Part shown: positions 1 through 11,856 of the stretch, one piece after another
How the letters are laid out: every line of letters begins with the position of its first letter
Position numbering within the stretch: position 1 is the first letter of the stretch
Source: Balamuthia mandrillaris
Lineage: Eukaryota; Discosea; Longamoebia; Balamuthiidae
Assembly (NCBI GenBank): GCA_031835245.1
Contig: JAVKOQ010000116.1
Span: 1-64,000, forward strand
Length of the DNA: 64,000 bases
Direction of reading: 5' to 3'
The notes under the pieces: generated by a model
The model's database searches: none
The model's input: the letters and a program-made list of their open reading frames with translations, nothing else
Told to the model about the DNA's origin: nothing
Program-made: the position numbers and the translations under genes

Positions 1-298
1 CAGAGAGCAGAGAGATGGTAAACCTTGGCCGAGTTTGAAGCGAAAGGGGTAGCCTTGGGACTCATCAAAGATCTCTCCGTCCTCCAACTTTCCAACGTAG
101 TCCACTGACAATGATGAGGTTGTATAACAAAAAAAAAAAATGAGGAGAGAGAGGGAGAAATGGTTTGTTTTTGGGCTGGGTGGGTAGGTCTCACATACCT
201 GAAACAAAGGATCCAGCAGGAGGCACGCCGCCTTTGCCCTTTGCAAGAACCTTCTTCAGCACTTTGCCATTGCCAAGCAAATCTTGTTGTTGGGCCAT
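1..298 (-). CDS. FKBP-type peptidyl-prolyl isomerase, N-terminal part (runs off the window)
   Basis: FKBP-family prolyl cis-trans isomerases catalyse X-Pro bond rotation and often act as folding factors. The ATG is at 298 and exon 1 ends at 199, before a GTATGT donor; exon 2 begins at 104 after a TTGTCAG acceptor and continues past the window edge. Exon 1 encodes a short Gln/Lys/Gly-rich leader (MAQQQDLLGNGKVLKKV...). Exon 2 opens with VDYVGKLEDGEIFDES followed by GYPFRFKLGQG, which is the canonical FKBP start (VHYxGxLxDGxxFDSS ... PFxFxLGxG). The splice keeps frame. No signal peptide is visible, so a cytosolic or nuclear location is likely. Only about 65 residues are present, so the subtype and any downstream TPR domain cannot be judged. 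It diverges from the FG-GAP gene across a 478-bp spacer. Confidence 0.85.
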
Positions 299-776
299 TT
301 GCTTTCTTTTCGTCCTAAGTATCAACAAAAGACCCCTCAAAGTAGGTTTGTTTGTTTTATTTTTTGTCGACAATATTTAGATCAAAATCGATGATCTGCC
401 AATTATCGATGACTCCGAAATTTCTCAACTCCGCACGAATGAAAAAAGAGGTTTTTATAAAGAAAAAACTCTTCAACTGGTTTAACTATTTTCAGCTTTA
501 GACAATTGGTCTGTGTGCTCTTCCCTTTTGGGTAAACCCTCACAAGCGCAGGTGTGTCCATATTTGTGCGAGAAACCTGCTCGACGAACAAAAGAAAGAA
601 ATAAAGTAGTTGAAGAGGGAAAAAGCGGCGCAAGGGCTTGTAAGTGGGGGAGGCTCCGTTAGTTCTTGAGTGAAGGTGCGCCGGGGAAGAGAAAAATAAA
701 AGCAAACGGAGTGAGACTTGGAGTTAGAGTGAAGCATATCGTTCTCTCTTTCGCCGAGCGAGAAACAAAAAGAAAG
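299..776. promoter_or_regulatory. Divergent promoter region, FKBP / FG-GAP gene
   Basis: This 478-bp gene-free stretch separates two divergent start codons, so it should hold both promoters and 5' UTRs. The only motif I single out is AATTATCGAT at 401-410, about 100 bp upstream of the FKBP ATG; the same 10-mer recurs at 18662 in another divergent spacer. Nothing else recognisable is seen. Confidence 0.45.
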
Positions 777-3620
777 ATGAAGAGCGCCCTTCCTACCCTG
801 CTGCTTCTTCTCTCAATCTGCAGCTCTCTTCCGGCGATAACGTTTGGTTCACATGACGTAAGAGTTGATTGGGAAGTGATAGGACAGAACTACACGGGTC
901 CCGTTGACGTGGAGGAAAACATAGAGTCAAGAACGGGGAGAGCTTTGACTTGCGGGCACTTCGACGGCGACAGCTTGGTAGAGTGAAACCCTTCAACATG
1001 AAAGAGTGTGTGATGAATGAAAGGAGAAGAGATGGTGTTAGATGAGAAGGAATAGAGAAAAAGAGAGAGCAGTATGCAGTACTGACCGCATTGTTTCTGC
1101 AGGTTGATCTCATTATTTCTGGGGATGGTGCGTTGGGTAGAGACCTTGATGGTAACATCTGTTCCACCTTTGATAGCAACATCTTTCCCCCTTTCTTTCT
1201 TTAGATGCTAAGAGAGGGCAACAACAGGGAACTTGGTGGTGAAGAACGCCGGTCGCGCTTGGTTCATCTTCGGTTCAGAGGCGTTGTCTACTGGAGACTT
1301 GTCCCCCGAAAGCCCTGTCTCATTCGCGGGAACCAATACCAACGACTATGTCGGCTCCGCTGTGGCTGCTGGTGATGTCAACGGAGATGGATTGGTGAGC
1401 TCTCCTCTGTTTATTGTTGTTTGATTTTTGTTGTTTGTTATTTTCCTTTTCATCTGCTCCCATCACTGTCTCACCTTTGAATGCTGCATCCATCAAACAG
1501 GACGATGCAGTGATCTGTGCAAGTCAAGCTGATCAACACGGTTTCTGTGCCATCATCTTTGGCAACAACGAGCGGAGCGTGCCCACATCACAGAGACAAG
1601 TCAAGAACGAAAATGGCTTCCTCGTGACTGACTCGGACGTGTACACCGGCTTCGGTTCTTCTGTCGCCGTGCTGGATATCAACCACGACGGCTATGCCGA
1701 TGTCTGTGTTGGTGCTCCTCACTCTGAAAACAACAAGGGTAAGGTCCACTGCTTCTTTGGCAAGCAGTCTGGCTTCCCTCGGCGGTTTGAGACATCTCGT
1801 CTCAACGGGCTGAACGGTATCACCATCGTCGGTGAATACGCCAGCGATCTTTTCGGTATCAGTTTGGCTGGTGGTGACATTGACAATGACCAACGCCATG
1901 ACCTCGTGGTGGGTGCCACTGGAGCCTTCACCGGGGATGTGGACTACCATGGAGCTATTTACGTCATTCTCGGTCGCGGTGCGCTCCGTCAGAATGCCAA
2001 CTACCAAGTGGGCAACTTGGTGGCCAACCAACAAGCCTACTACATGGAAGGTTACGATGGTAACACTGGCTTCGGTCGGGCAGTCGCCACTGGAGACTTC
2101 AACGCCGACGGCGTGGTACGTTTATCCCCCTGGCCTCTTTCTTTCTCACCTTAGAAATCCTGTTTTTTGAAGAGAGTTAATGACAACGAACATTGCTTCT
2201 GCTCCCTCTCGCGCTTCTCTCTCAGACGGATATTGCCGTGACAACTGAGTTTGGAACCTATGCTTACCTTATTCTGGGCGGTTACGCTCCCTACAACCCC
2301 GATGCCTACTTCAACCGCGGTCTCAGAATCCGAGGCTACGGTGACCTCAACAAGGATCCCCACTGGACTTCCGTGGCCTTTGGCGACGTCAACGGCGACG
2401 GCGGCGCGGATCTTATCTTGGGTGCTGCGCGCGGCACCACCAACGAGGCCAAGGTGCAGAGCGGCTACATCGCCATTCTGTATGGTTTCTGTAATGAGGG
2501 CACGGCCTTTTACAAGAGCAGCATCATGCCCACCGTGGAGCTCAGCCAGGCCACCACCGATGTTACCATAGTGAGAGGCAACCTGAACGACGAGGGGCTG
2601 GGCACTGGCCTCGGTCTCTCTGTACTCTCCGTTCCCGACGGCTTTGGCAGGTCCAACATCTTGTACGGCTATGAGGGGGAGAACAGGGCCAGCTTGGTCT
2701 TCGCCAACGCCATCACCGGCGAGACGGACCCGCTGGAGTGCGCTGCTTTGCAGGTAACCACCGGCGGCACCACCATCTCCAGCACCATCACCACCTCCTC
2801 TGCCACCACCGGAGACTATTCCACCACCACCGCCACCTCCACCACAGGAGGCGGAAGTACCACCGGAGGGGCCTCCTCTACCACCACCACCGGAGGGGCC
2901 TCCTCCACCTCCACCACGGGCGTGGGCAGCACAACCGGCTTCGTTCCGCCTACCGTCAACCCGCTGGAGAACGGGGTGATCTCGGAGCAGCCGGTCACGC
3001 AGAGGGGCATCACCTACTTCCAGATCGATGTGCCTCAGGGGGCCGCCACCTTTCAGGTCCTCGTGACGGAGGGAGAGGGCTCTGACACGATGTGCGCGTT
3101 GGTGCGGAAGGCCGACCTCCCCACCGAGGAAGACTTTGACTACCGAAGGTGCTCCAACCTGATCGAGCTGGACGTTGAAAACACCGGCCTCTCCGTCAGG
3201 GAACACACGGATGACCCCTGCGAGCTCGTCACTTACTTTGTGGCGGTGCAGGGCAACCCTGGGGATCTCTTTTCCATCGTGGTGGCCTGGGACACTGGCT
3301 GCGACGGCTGCGGCTCCGTTGAGGACAGATGCGGCGACTGCCCGGCCACCGGCACCTGCGAGTGCGAGGTCGGCAGCTACCGCAACTATGAAGAGGACCT
3401 GCTGGACCAGAGCTTGTTGACATGGGAGACCCTCCGACTGAGGCACAGCGTGCGGACGACCCGCCAGGTCATCCAGGAAATCCAGGAAGCCATCCTCGAA
3501 GGCAAAACCACCACCCCCGAGTTTTACGATGAGCACTTTGAGCTAGCGAAGGCGTTCCTTGCAGAGATTGAACTGTTTAACTCGCAAGCCCAACTCGTGG
3601 CCAACGCTTTGAACGCGTAA
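777..3620 (+). CDS. Secreted FG-GAP (integrin-alpha-like) beta-propeller protein with Thr-rich stalk
   Basis: Five exons (777-977, 1103-1151, 1228-1394, 1501-2115, 2226-3620) with GT-AG introns sum to 2427 bp, 808 aa. The N-terminus is a signal peptide (MKSALPTLLLLLSICSSLP). At least six FG-GAP/calcium-loop motifs follow, for example GDVNGDGL, LDINHDGYADVCVGAP, GDIDNDQRHDLVVGA, GDFNADGVTD and GDVNGDGGADLILGA, as in the seven-bladed propeller of integrin alpha chains. A Thr/Ser/Gly-rich linker (about residues 520-590) leads to a beta-rich domain, a Cys-rich segment (CDGCG...CGDC...CECE) and a helical C-terminus. No transmembrane helix follows, so the product is probably secreted rather than a true integrin subunit. 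An adhesion or matrix role is inferred from the fold only. Confidence 0.88.
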
Positions 3621-3902
3621 TGCCGCTTTTTCTTTCTTTCGCCTCTCTCTTTTTTTTTTGTGCCTCTTCCTCGTCTTTTTCTTCTTCTTCTTCTTCTTCG
3701 CGTGTTCAAAAACTTTAAAAAACAAACAAGAAACCAAAATGGTGGGTGGGCTCTGTTGGTTTCACCACCCGCAATAACAACAACTACTACAGGATAACGA
3801 GGAGAAGCCATTCTTTTTCAACTCGTGCCTGGAAGCTTCTTTTCTTTTTTCTTTTTTCTTTTAAACAGATCAGTATAACAACTTATTACAGTAAGGCGCT
3901 GC
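3621..3902. other. Convergent 3' intergenic spacer
   Basis: This 282-bp spacer lies between the 3' ends of the FG-GAP gene (+) and the histidine kinase (-). It contains CTT/TTC-rich low-complexity sequence around 3640-3700 and 3838-3862. No gene is seen. Confidence 0.5.
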
Positions 3903-6900
3903 TTACTCGCTCAAGGGGATAGGCAACCACCGTTGCAGCGTTTGGCGAAGCTGCGCCAGTTTCAAGGGCTTGCTCAAGAAAGCAGTCATGCCGGCCGCCT
4001 CGCATCGCTGCTGGTCTCGGTCCATGCCGCTAGCTGAGAGAGCCACTATAGGAAGGTTGCTGAGGTAACGCCGCCGCCGAACATCCATCTCTGCTCGTTG
4101 GCTCATTTCCCTCAGTTGCTTTGTGGCCTCGTAGCCGTCCATGATGGGCATGGCCAGGTCCATCAGCACCAGGGCAAAGTGTCCCGTCGGCGCTGCGTTG
4201 ATGATGTCGATGGCTTCTTTGCCGTTAGTGGCGACCGTCGCAGGTAAACCTAGCTTGCGGAGCTGTGCCAGCACCACTTTGATGTTGACGCGGTTGTCTT
4301 CCACTACCAGTATGTGGTTCGTTTTGTACGTTGTTGTCTGTGTCACGTCCTTTTCCTCATTTTTCGTTTCTGATTTTTGTACAAGTGGCGGGTGACCAGC
4401 TGCTGTGTTTCGTTCTGTTTCCTCTTGTTCCTCTTCCTCTTCCTCCTCTTCTTCCTTTAATGGATGCAGTTGCTGTTGACAGTCCTTTTCTCGATCTTTG
4501 CAGCCGCTGAGACTATGCCAAGAAGACAAGGACTTGGCAATAGCGGCACGTATGCACTTGGTTAACTCGCTCTTCTTGATGGGTTTCGTGACGTATCCAC
4601 TGCTGAGGTGGCTGCCAAGCATGGCCAACCCCTGACGAGCCAGCCCACGTGCTATCTGCGAGGACCCACTCATCAGCACCACTCGCAACCATGATTGGTG
4701 TCGATGCAGTGCTCTGCCAGTATTGATCGCAGATTCCAAGTTGGGCGACGCTATGTCCAGTACAATAATAGTGAATGGACGCCCTTGCTTTAGGCCTCTG
4801 TAGAAGAGTCGTAAGCCTTGTTCCATGCTTGTAGATCCTTCGCATTCTAGGTAAAGAATAGGTAATAATGAGAAACGGAGATGAAGGAGGAGAAGGAGAA
4901 GGAGAAGGAGAAGGAGAAGGAGAAGGAGAAGGAGAAGGAGAAGGAGAAGGAGAAGGAGAAGGAGAAGGAGAAGGAGAAGGAGAAGGAGAGAAGGAGAAGG
5001 AGAAGGAGAAGGAAGAGGAGAAGGAGAAGGAGAAGGAGAAGGAGAAGGAGAAGGAGAAGGAGAAGGAGAAGGAGAAGGAGAAGGAGAAGGAGAAGAAGGA
5101 GGAGGAGAAGCAGAAGCAGAAGCAGAAGCAGAAGGAGAAGAGCAATAAAAAGATACGCACCAACAATATCGCACAATTGCAGAAGAATCGAATCGAGACT
5201 GTGCTGCTTGGCCTCAATAACGAGCACGCGTTGGTCGTATGGGTGCAAGAGACAACCATCGGTCGAATAGCTAGTTTGTAGTTGTTTCAAGGTGAAGCGA
5301 TGTCCTGGTGTACTACTACTGGACGGGGATGGTAGAAGCTGGCAGCGCCAAGTGAACCAGAACGTGGAGCCTTTACCAGGTTTTGTGGTCACTCCAATCT
5401 CTCCTCCCGCCATCTCCACTAACCGTTTGCTGATGGCCAAGCCAAGTCCTGTGCCGCCATGTTCTCTTGTTGTAGAAGAGTTCACTTGACTAAAGGATTG
5501 AAAGATTTTCTGCACGCCTTCTTCGCTGATACCAATGCCTGTATCTATAATTTCCACATGTAGAATGACTTCTTTTGGATTATCTCCAAAGTTGTCACTC
5601 TCATTTTCGTGCGACGCCTCTCCAGTAGCTGTCTCCGCTCCCGGTTCAATTGCAGAGCGGGGAAAGGAAGAGGAGGCAATCGGTGATTGTTCAACGATAG
5701 AGTAGCGAACCTTCACCATGACCTCCCTGCCTCTTTCCGTGAATTTGATGGCGTTATTGATGAGGTTCACAAGCACCTGCTGCAGGCGGAACGGGTCGCT
5801 GCGTACCCAAAGACCCGAGTTAGAGGTCACCAGGTCCGACATGTTCACCAGTTCGATTTGACGCATCCCGGCTTGCTCCGCAAACATGTCCATGGTTCTC
5901 TCTACTAGCGAACCAACCTCAAACTCTGAGCAATGAAACAGCACTTTGTCCATTTCCATCCTTGAAAAGTCCAAAATGTCATTCACAATCTCCAATAACA
6001 GTTCGCTTCAGAGACCAAAGCGCATTAACATAAGCCATTATGAAGAAAAACAAGCAAGAAAGGCCCAACCTTGAATGTTGAAGAGTCTGCACCATCTCCT
6101 TTTGCTCTGCATTGAGCGGCGTATCTCGGAGCATTTCCATCATGCCGATGATTGCATTGAGAGGAGTACGAATCTCGTGGCTCGTGTTGGCCATAATCAT
6201 GCTTTTGGCTTTGTTAGCAGCTTGTGCTGCCTCTAGCTGTGTCTGTTGCTGCATTCGTTCCTCCATCAGCCGGGCTTGATTGAGACCGAGGCCCACCTGC
6301 AATGCTATTTGCAGCAACAAGGCTTTGTCTACTTTGCTCCAGCTATTATCTCCTTTCATTTCTTGGATAACAAGCCTAGAGGAGGTTGAACTAGAAGGAA
6401 GAGGCGCCCATCGTACACATTGCAACAAACCCCAAACTTTGTCTCTCATAGGAATGATGGCCGAGATGCTGTTCTCTGCTTGCAACTCGTTAGGAAGCAT
6501 TGCCACCAACCGCTCCGTTTGCTTGGAGTCTTGCCAGATGTCAGTAGTCGAGAAATTGACATCCCACAAACCCACTTCGCTTTCGCAGTTGTTCATTGCG
6601 AATTTAAGGCCAAGATACCGTTTTTCCGGTACCCGGTGGCTATCTACGCTTTCGGCGGGGATGGTGCACACTTGTTGCGTTGGACATGGGTAGCGTGCAT
6701 CCCTCGCACCTTCTTCTTCTTCTACTACTGCTTCTTCTGTTCCCACATACCGATCTTCGTATTCTTTTGCTGCTAGAGTTTGATCTGGTACTTCCAAGTC
6801 CTTGCCGTTCTTCTTTATTCTTCGTTCCCCTGAATCAGCAGAGAGGCTGCGACGGCGAATCGAGTTTTGAGCTTTGCTGGGTTGTAGCTTTTGCCGTCGC

Positions 6901-9433
6901 GATTGAGGAGGACTAGAATCCTGTTGTGGCGTGTTCTTTCGTTCGGGATCCCCTGTATCGTAGTCACCATGACGTTGAGTCCCTTTGACTTCTCCATCTG
7001 AATCCGTGCCAGAAGCCTCTTCGGTAGTGCCGTGATTCGTACTGGTGATGCTTCTCTTTCTTGCCACTTCCTCGAAGCGATAGATACGCACTGCGTCTGC
7101 CTTCAACACTGCTCTAACCTCCGCAACGGTGCTGTCCAACACTTCCTGCATGCTGATTTTTCCACAACGAATCTTCTCACCAATTCGCATTACCAGATGC
7201 TTCCGTTTGACGAGTTGCTTTTCTCTGAGATTCATCTGCTTCCTCAGCCTACTGAGCTTGACAGTAGCTCTGGCTTTTGCTACCAGTTCTGTGGCCGAAA
7301 AAGGTTTGGCAAGGTAGTCATCTGCGCCTGAATCTAGACCTTCTGCAGAAGCGTCTGGTCCAGCACGTGCAGACAGTAGGATAAACGGTATGCTGTGCGT
7401 CTTTTTGTTGGCACGAACATCGTGCAATAGGGAGAATCCATCCTTGATTGGCATCATTACGTCGCTGATGACAAGATCAGGAGGCGGAACACGGTGTATC
7501 ATTTCGAGAGCCTCCGCTCCATTCGTCACAGTCGTGACACGAAAATGGGGACTCAACAATCTCGAAACGTAGTTCCGCATATCTGCGTTGTCATCTGCAA
7601 TAAGCACGCGCGGTTTGCTTGAGAGCATCTCGCTTGCTATTTCTTCCATTTTTTCTTGTTCGAATTCTTCCTCTTCCTCTTGTCTTTCTCGTTCATCTGC
7701 TTCCTCTTCTGCTTCTTCTTCGTCTGTTTCGTCCAAAATCTTCCCCTTCCCCATTGGCCGCTCAAGCAAAGACTGTGCGGAAGAATTGGTGTCCCAGTTG
7801 AGGATCTCGCTGGCATATTGGTCGGTTGTGTAGCACCCAGCTATCTTGTTCTGAGAGACGGAATCTAGTTGACCGCAGTCGGCTACATCATCACTCAGGG
7901 GCATAACCACTTTATCGCGCGGCAGGTGCTTGTAGCCGGATGGTATGAAAACGGTGAATGTGGTGCCTTTGCCTTCTTGACTCTCCACCCTTATGGTGCC
8001 TCCATGAAGTTGCACCAATTCTTGGGCCAGCGCAAGGCCAATGCCCGATCCTTCGTGGCTACGGGCCTTATCGTTTTGAATGCGATAGAACCGTTGGAAT
8101 AGTTTCTGTAAGTCCTTCTCCGCGATTCCCACTCCTGTGTCCTTTACTTGCATCTCCATTCCCCCGTTCACTCTCTCCACAGAAACGGTAATGCTTCCTT
8201 TCCATGTGAATTTAAGCGCGTTTGAAACTAAGTTCAGAACGATCTTCTCCCACATATCTTTGTCTACGTATATCTCTTCTTCATTCGCAGACTTTGTTGA
8301 ATTCACGCATCGCGTGATCAATTGAAGGCCCAGCCGTTCCGCCGAGGATTCGAATTCGCTCACTAACTCTTGAGTAAATGCTCCCAGATCTATTGGTCGA
8401 TATCTTGCTTGTACACTGAAAAGTACGTGAGAATTCACGTTGCACAAAACTGCTAAAATGATGGGAATTGAGTACGAACCGGCCAACTTCAATCCTGCTG
8501 AAATCGAGCAGAGTATTAACAAGCTTAAGAAGCCTTTGCCCATTCCTGAACACCGTTTCTAACTGTTGTCGATGATCGGGAGGAAGATTCTCTGACTGAA
8601 GGAGGTCTGCAAGTGGAGCCACGATCAGTGTCAGCGGGGTGCGAAACTCGTGGCTTATATTGCAGAAAAAATTAGTTTTGGCTTTGTCGAGTTCAGCGAG
8701 CTTCTCTGCCCGTTTGCGTTCTTCCTCGCGAGCCTGATGAATGGCGACATTGGTTAGCCTTGTTTGAAAGACAAGTTCGTACTGAAAAAAAATACCTTGG
8801 CGTTATTCAGAGCAGTTGATAAATGACCTCCAACCAAATTGTAAAATTCTTCATAGTAGGTATCAAAAGGGAGAAATGGGTTGACACGAGCCACCATCAC
8901 AGCCGAGGTGTGGCCTTGCTCTTCGTAGGAGGTTGTCACTGGTACCAGCATCACACGACCTTGCCCTTCTGGCAGCGAGACCAACATTGTTGCGCCTGTC
9001 GCAAATACTTGTGCTACGGGCCAATCCTTTCCTAACGCCGCGTGCTGGTATTTAGAAGAGGAGTTCATTGTTGGCAGAGCACTTCTGGGCGAGACGCCAG
9101 CCCGCGAATTAGTTTGTGGAAAGTTGCTGCTTTCTTCTTGTTCTTCTTCATCAAAAGCAGTAAGGGAAACAGTTGTGGGAAGGGTCAACAAAGCAGAAGG
9201 AAAATCTCCAGGTTGCTCTTTGCTTGCGTTGTCAGGAGCGTATTCTTTGTCATTTTCTTCGCGCTGCAAGTCCTGGTCGAAGGTGCTTGCCACTAGTGTT
9301 GCAGTTTTGTTGTCTTCTGACGCCAAATAGATAAACGCGAACGGTATGTCCTTATTGCCCTTCAGTGTCTGTGCTGTAACCTTGCACGCCTATTATCGTC
9401 GTTCATTGTTACGATAGAATGAGTTCATGAATC

Positions 9434-9477
<44 letters not shown>

Positions 9478-10214
9478 CGGGAAGGAGAGAGAGAGGAGAA
9501 GACAGAATGAGAGAGAAAAGAAGAGAAAGGAGAGAGACGAGAAAAACCACACAAAAAAAAAAGAAAGTAAAAGAGGAAAACAAACGTCAACGAGGCAAGA
9601 GGCTGAAGGGGTGCGGATGGCCAGCTCAGACAGAGTATTTAAGCGTCTCTCACTCATTACTCGCTGAGAGGTCTCAAAACACACATTGACAAGGCCTATG
9701 ACGGAGTTATCAGGGCCTCGCAAGGGTGATAAGCTGAAGGAGTAGTAGGTCTCCTCCACGTAGCCATGGCGCTCCATCATGAGGCGAGTGTCATGGCACA
9801 GAACCCCCTTTCCAGAGGAGTACGCCTCGTCCATCAAAATACCAACGACGTTCCAGATCTCTTCCCACACTTTTTGCCCAGGTTGGCCCATGGCTTGGGG
9901 GTGCTTTGTTCCGAGCGTTGGCCGCCATGCCTGTGATTGGTCCACGAGGTAAAAAAGAGGGGGAAAAAGAGGGCAAGAAACAAAAATCAGGAGCTGTTGA
10001 GGAGGGAAACGAGGAAAGGAAAAAAACGTACATCTCCGTAAATAAGGTTGCGCCCAGGACCCAAGTAGAGCGCCATGGGGAAGGTACTCTCCAAACAGAG
10101 TTCCACCGCAGTGACCAGTTGAGGGGGCCACTCTTCCCTTGGCCCAATGGGGGTCTTGGACCAGTCCATGGTGGCCACCAACTCAGCAGCGGTGATGCTG
10201 GCTGGGTATTCCAT
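3903..10214 (-). CDS. Giant hybrid sensor histidine kinase (PAS-GAF-HK-REC-GAF-HK-REC-REC)
   Basis: Phosphorelay sensor that should autophosphorylate on His and pass phosphate to its own receivers. Seven exons (10214-10032, 9930-9586, 9389-8796, 8733-8480, 8415-6070, 6005-5161, 4846-3903) sum to 5511 bp, 1836 aa. Order: PAS-like sensor ([17 protein letters not shown]); GAF-like region; HisKA 1 ([15 protein letters not shown]) with HATPase ([13 protein letters not shown]); receiver ([14 protein letters not shown]); a second GAF-like region; HisKA 2 ([16 protein letters not shown]) with HATPase ([18 protein letters not shown]); a divergent receiver (IIVLD); and a terminal receiver ([13 protein letters not shown]). 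There are no transmembrane helices, so it is a cytosolic sensor. Intron 3 was placed because joining NNAK to [10 protein letters not shown] restores the family consensus. The last intron (4847-5160) is almost wholly a hexamer satellite. The ligand is unknown. Confidence 0.95.
4884..5122. repeat. (GGAGAA)n hexanucleotide satellite in a kinase intron
   Basis: An almost uninterrupted purine tract of GGAGAA units, with a few variants (GAGAGAAGG, GGAAGAGG, and GCAGAA units at the end), fills about three quarters of the 314-bp intron 4847-5160. On the kinase's sense strand it is a pure pyrimidine tract directly upstream of the CCTAG acceptor. All three sense frames are open through it (poly-Leu, Ser-Pro, Ser-Phe), which could mislead gene prediction. 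Flanking coding frames join only if it is spliced out. Confidence 0.95.
9447..9473. repeat. (GA)n microsatellite in kinase intron 2
   Basis: A run of GA dinucleotides lies inside the 196-bp intron 9390-9585 of the minus-strand kinase gene, so the sense transcript carries (CU)n upstream of the acceptor. Confidence 0.95.
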
Positions 10215-10764
10215 TGTTCCCCACCCTCTCTCTACTTTTTTTTTGTTTGTTGTTGTTTTTGAGTCGTTCTCTTTCAAGCTCGATCCCCTTTTTTTTATTG
10301 TTGTTGGTATTGCTTCCTTCCTTCTCCCTCCTGGCTTTTATTTTGTTCCTGCACTTTAAATGAAAGCTGCAGGCAGCCTTTGCGTTGCTTTTCCCTTTCC
10401 CTTTCTCCCTTTCAAATTATTTTGTTGCTTTTGTTTTGACTGGTTGTGTGTATGTTGCCAAAGCGGGAGGGGGATCCCCCCCAAATGAGGTCGCCATGCT
10501 GGGTTTTTAGTGCCCCACCTGCCATCCCTCATCCACAATTTTTCCTTCCCGGCGCCCAAAGGAAATTTAATCACTGCATCTCTGCTCTTGCCCCCATCCC
10601 GAAGGATAGCACCGGGCATGCGTAACGCTTCATCTACAAAAATTTTACGGTTCTTCTCATTTTCCCTGTTGTTTCGTTCAGTTTTCAGATTTTCAGAATG
10701 CATGTAACAAAAAAAGGAGAATTTGAGCAGATCTCTTTCGTCTCCTTTTCATCGGCCAGATGTT
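10215..10764. other. Intergenic spacer upstream of the histidine kinase
   Basis: This 550-bp stretch lies between the kinase ATG and the stop codon of the CAP gene, both on the minus strand. It should contain the kinase promoter and the CAP 3' UTR. It is rich in T/TTG low-complexity runs (10232-10460). No convincing small gene or RNA gene is seen. Confidence 0.4.
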
Positions 10765-11536
10765 TTAAGGTTCATTCACCCTCCACAGAGCTCCATGCTG
10801 CTGGGCTCCAGAGGACGTGGCCTTTTCCTGAAAGTTTCTGGCAAAGAGAACGACGGCGACGGTGTTGAGGCTGGAGTTATGCTTCCCAACGGCCAGGCCG
10901 ACATGCGTCCACTCCTTTTCAAACATGTCTTTGCTGTACGTTTTTTTTTGTTTAGTACGTTTTTGCTTGCTTTCTGAACAAACAGAAGGAGGCAAAGAAG
11001 GAAGAGATACCGTTGGGAGCGAAGATCATCTCCATCGCATATCAACAAGCTGAAGAGCATGCCTTTGGCGTCACGGGCGCCCAAGGCGCAAATCTCAGCG
11101 GCAGTGCTGCCAGGTTCCATCCTGCCAAACTCTGAAATAAAAGCGGTGGCATCTATCTCTCTACTTCCCTCTTGTCCAAACTTGTTGGTTGCCTCTGCAA
11201 AGATGTTGCTGTGTTTTGAACAAAAATATCATCAAAAAAGGAATGAAGATGAGAATACCAACTCTTTGCGGCAAGGGTTAAGCCTTTGCTGAGAGACAAA
11301 GCAGGAAGGCCACTGGTGCTGTTCAAAAAACTGATTGCTTCTTGGCACGCGGCGGCCCCTTCGTGGGTTTCCAATTGAACCCGCCGCTTGGGGTTGAGGG
11401 ACGGCACGAGTGTAAGCAAACTGCCATCGTAGTTTGGTAACCGTTCTTCCTTGAGCAATTTAGCTATTGTGGTCGGCTCTGTCCTCGCTAGTTGCACTAA
11501 GTGGAACAGTTCTTTCTCATAGTCTACATGGCTCAT
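10765..11536 (-). CDS. CAP/SCP (YkwD-like) domain protein
   Basis: Three exons (11536-11259, 11208-11011, 10933-10765) sum to 645 bp, 214 aa. The translation follows the CAP (CRISP/antigen 5/PR-1) pattern, closest to the bacterial YkwD-like branch: an N-terminal helix with LVQLARTEP, then EGAAACQEAISFLNS, LPALSLSKGLTLAAK, a central STAAEICALG followed by LLICDGD, then QRKDMFEKEWTHVGLAVGKH (the HRxNIF...HVGVA signature) and VLFARNFQ. CAP domains are usually secreted and bind lipids or act extracellularly. The ATG at 11536 gives no signal peptide, but the same frame stays open upstream to an ATG at 11668 through a hydrophobic stretch (FVVIVVVVFIFYLL), which could be a signal anchor or simply 5' UTR. 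The start is therefore uncertain. Confidence 0.75.
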
Positions 11537-11856
11537 AAACAACACCTTTAGAAGATAAAAAATAAAAACAACAACAACAATAACAACAAACCATTGAGAG
11601 GTAAGTCTATTTCCATAGCTGGTAAAAAGCGTTACACAAAGTTCTTGTTGGTTTCCTTTCTTCTTCACTCGGTTTTGGGCGTCAGTTCGAAACTGGACCC
11701 CGACAAACTAATTATTTTAATTTCAGGTGACGTCACTTCCCGCCAAAATGGTTTTCCAAACAAAAAAAAAACCCGCCACTTGTAAGGAATGAGAGACTAA
11801 CAGTTGGAACGAAGCGAAGCTGTGTGCTCGGTGGTTCGTTCCGGCCAAGAAGAAAA
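11537..11856. promoter_or_regulatory. Divergent promoter region, CAP / RECQL4
   Basis: This 320-bp spacer separates the divergent CAP and RECQL4 starts. If the CAP gene starts at 11668 the spacer is shorter. A TGACGTCA palindrome (CRE-like) occurs near 11728-11735. Nothing else is recognised. Confidence 0.35.

Noticed and set aside
2151-3536. 461-residue open frame on the minus strand opposite the FG-GAP gene
   Set aside because: It is a shadow of GC-rich coding sequence; the plus-strand frame has signal peptide, FG-GAP motifs and consistent introns, while the minus frame has no recognisable domain.
4868-5281. Long Glu/Lys- or Arg-rich and Leu/Ser-Pro-rich open frames on both strands
   Set aside because: They are translations of the (GGAGAA)n intron satellite; the kinase frame is continuous only when this intron is spliced out.
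8782-8795. A 14-bp mini-intron or a homopolymer frameshift in the kinase after NNAK
   Set aside because: A normal 62-bp intron (8734-8795) with a CTAAC branch point joins NNAK to [10 protein letters not shown] in phase and restores the family consensus.
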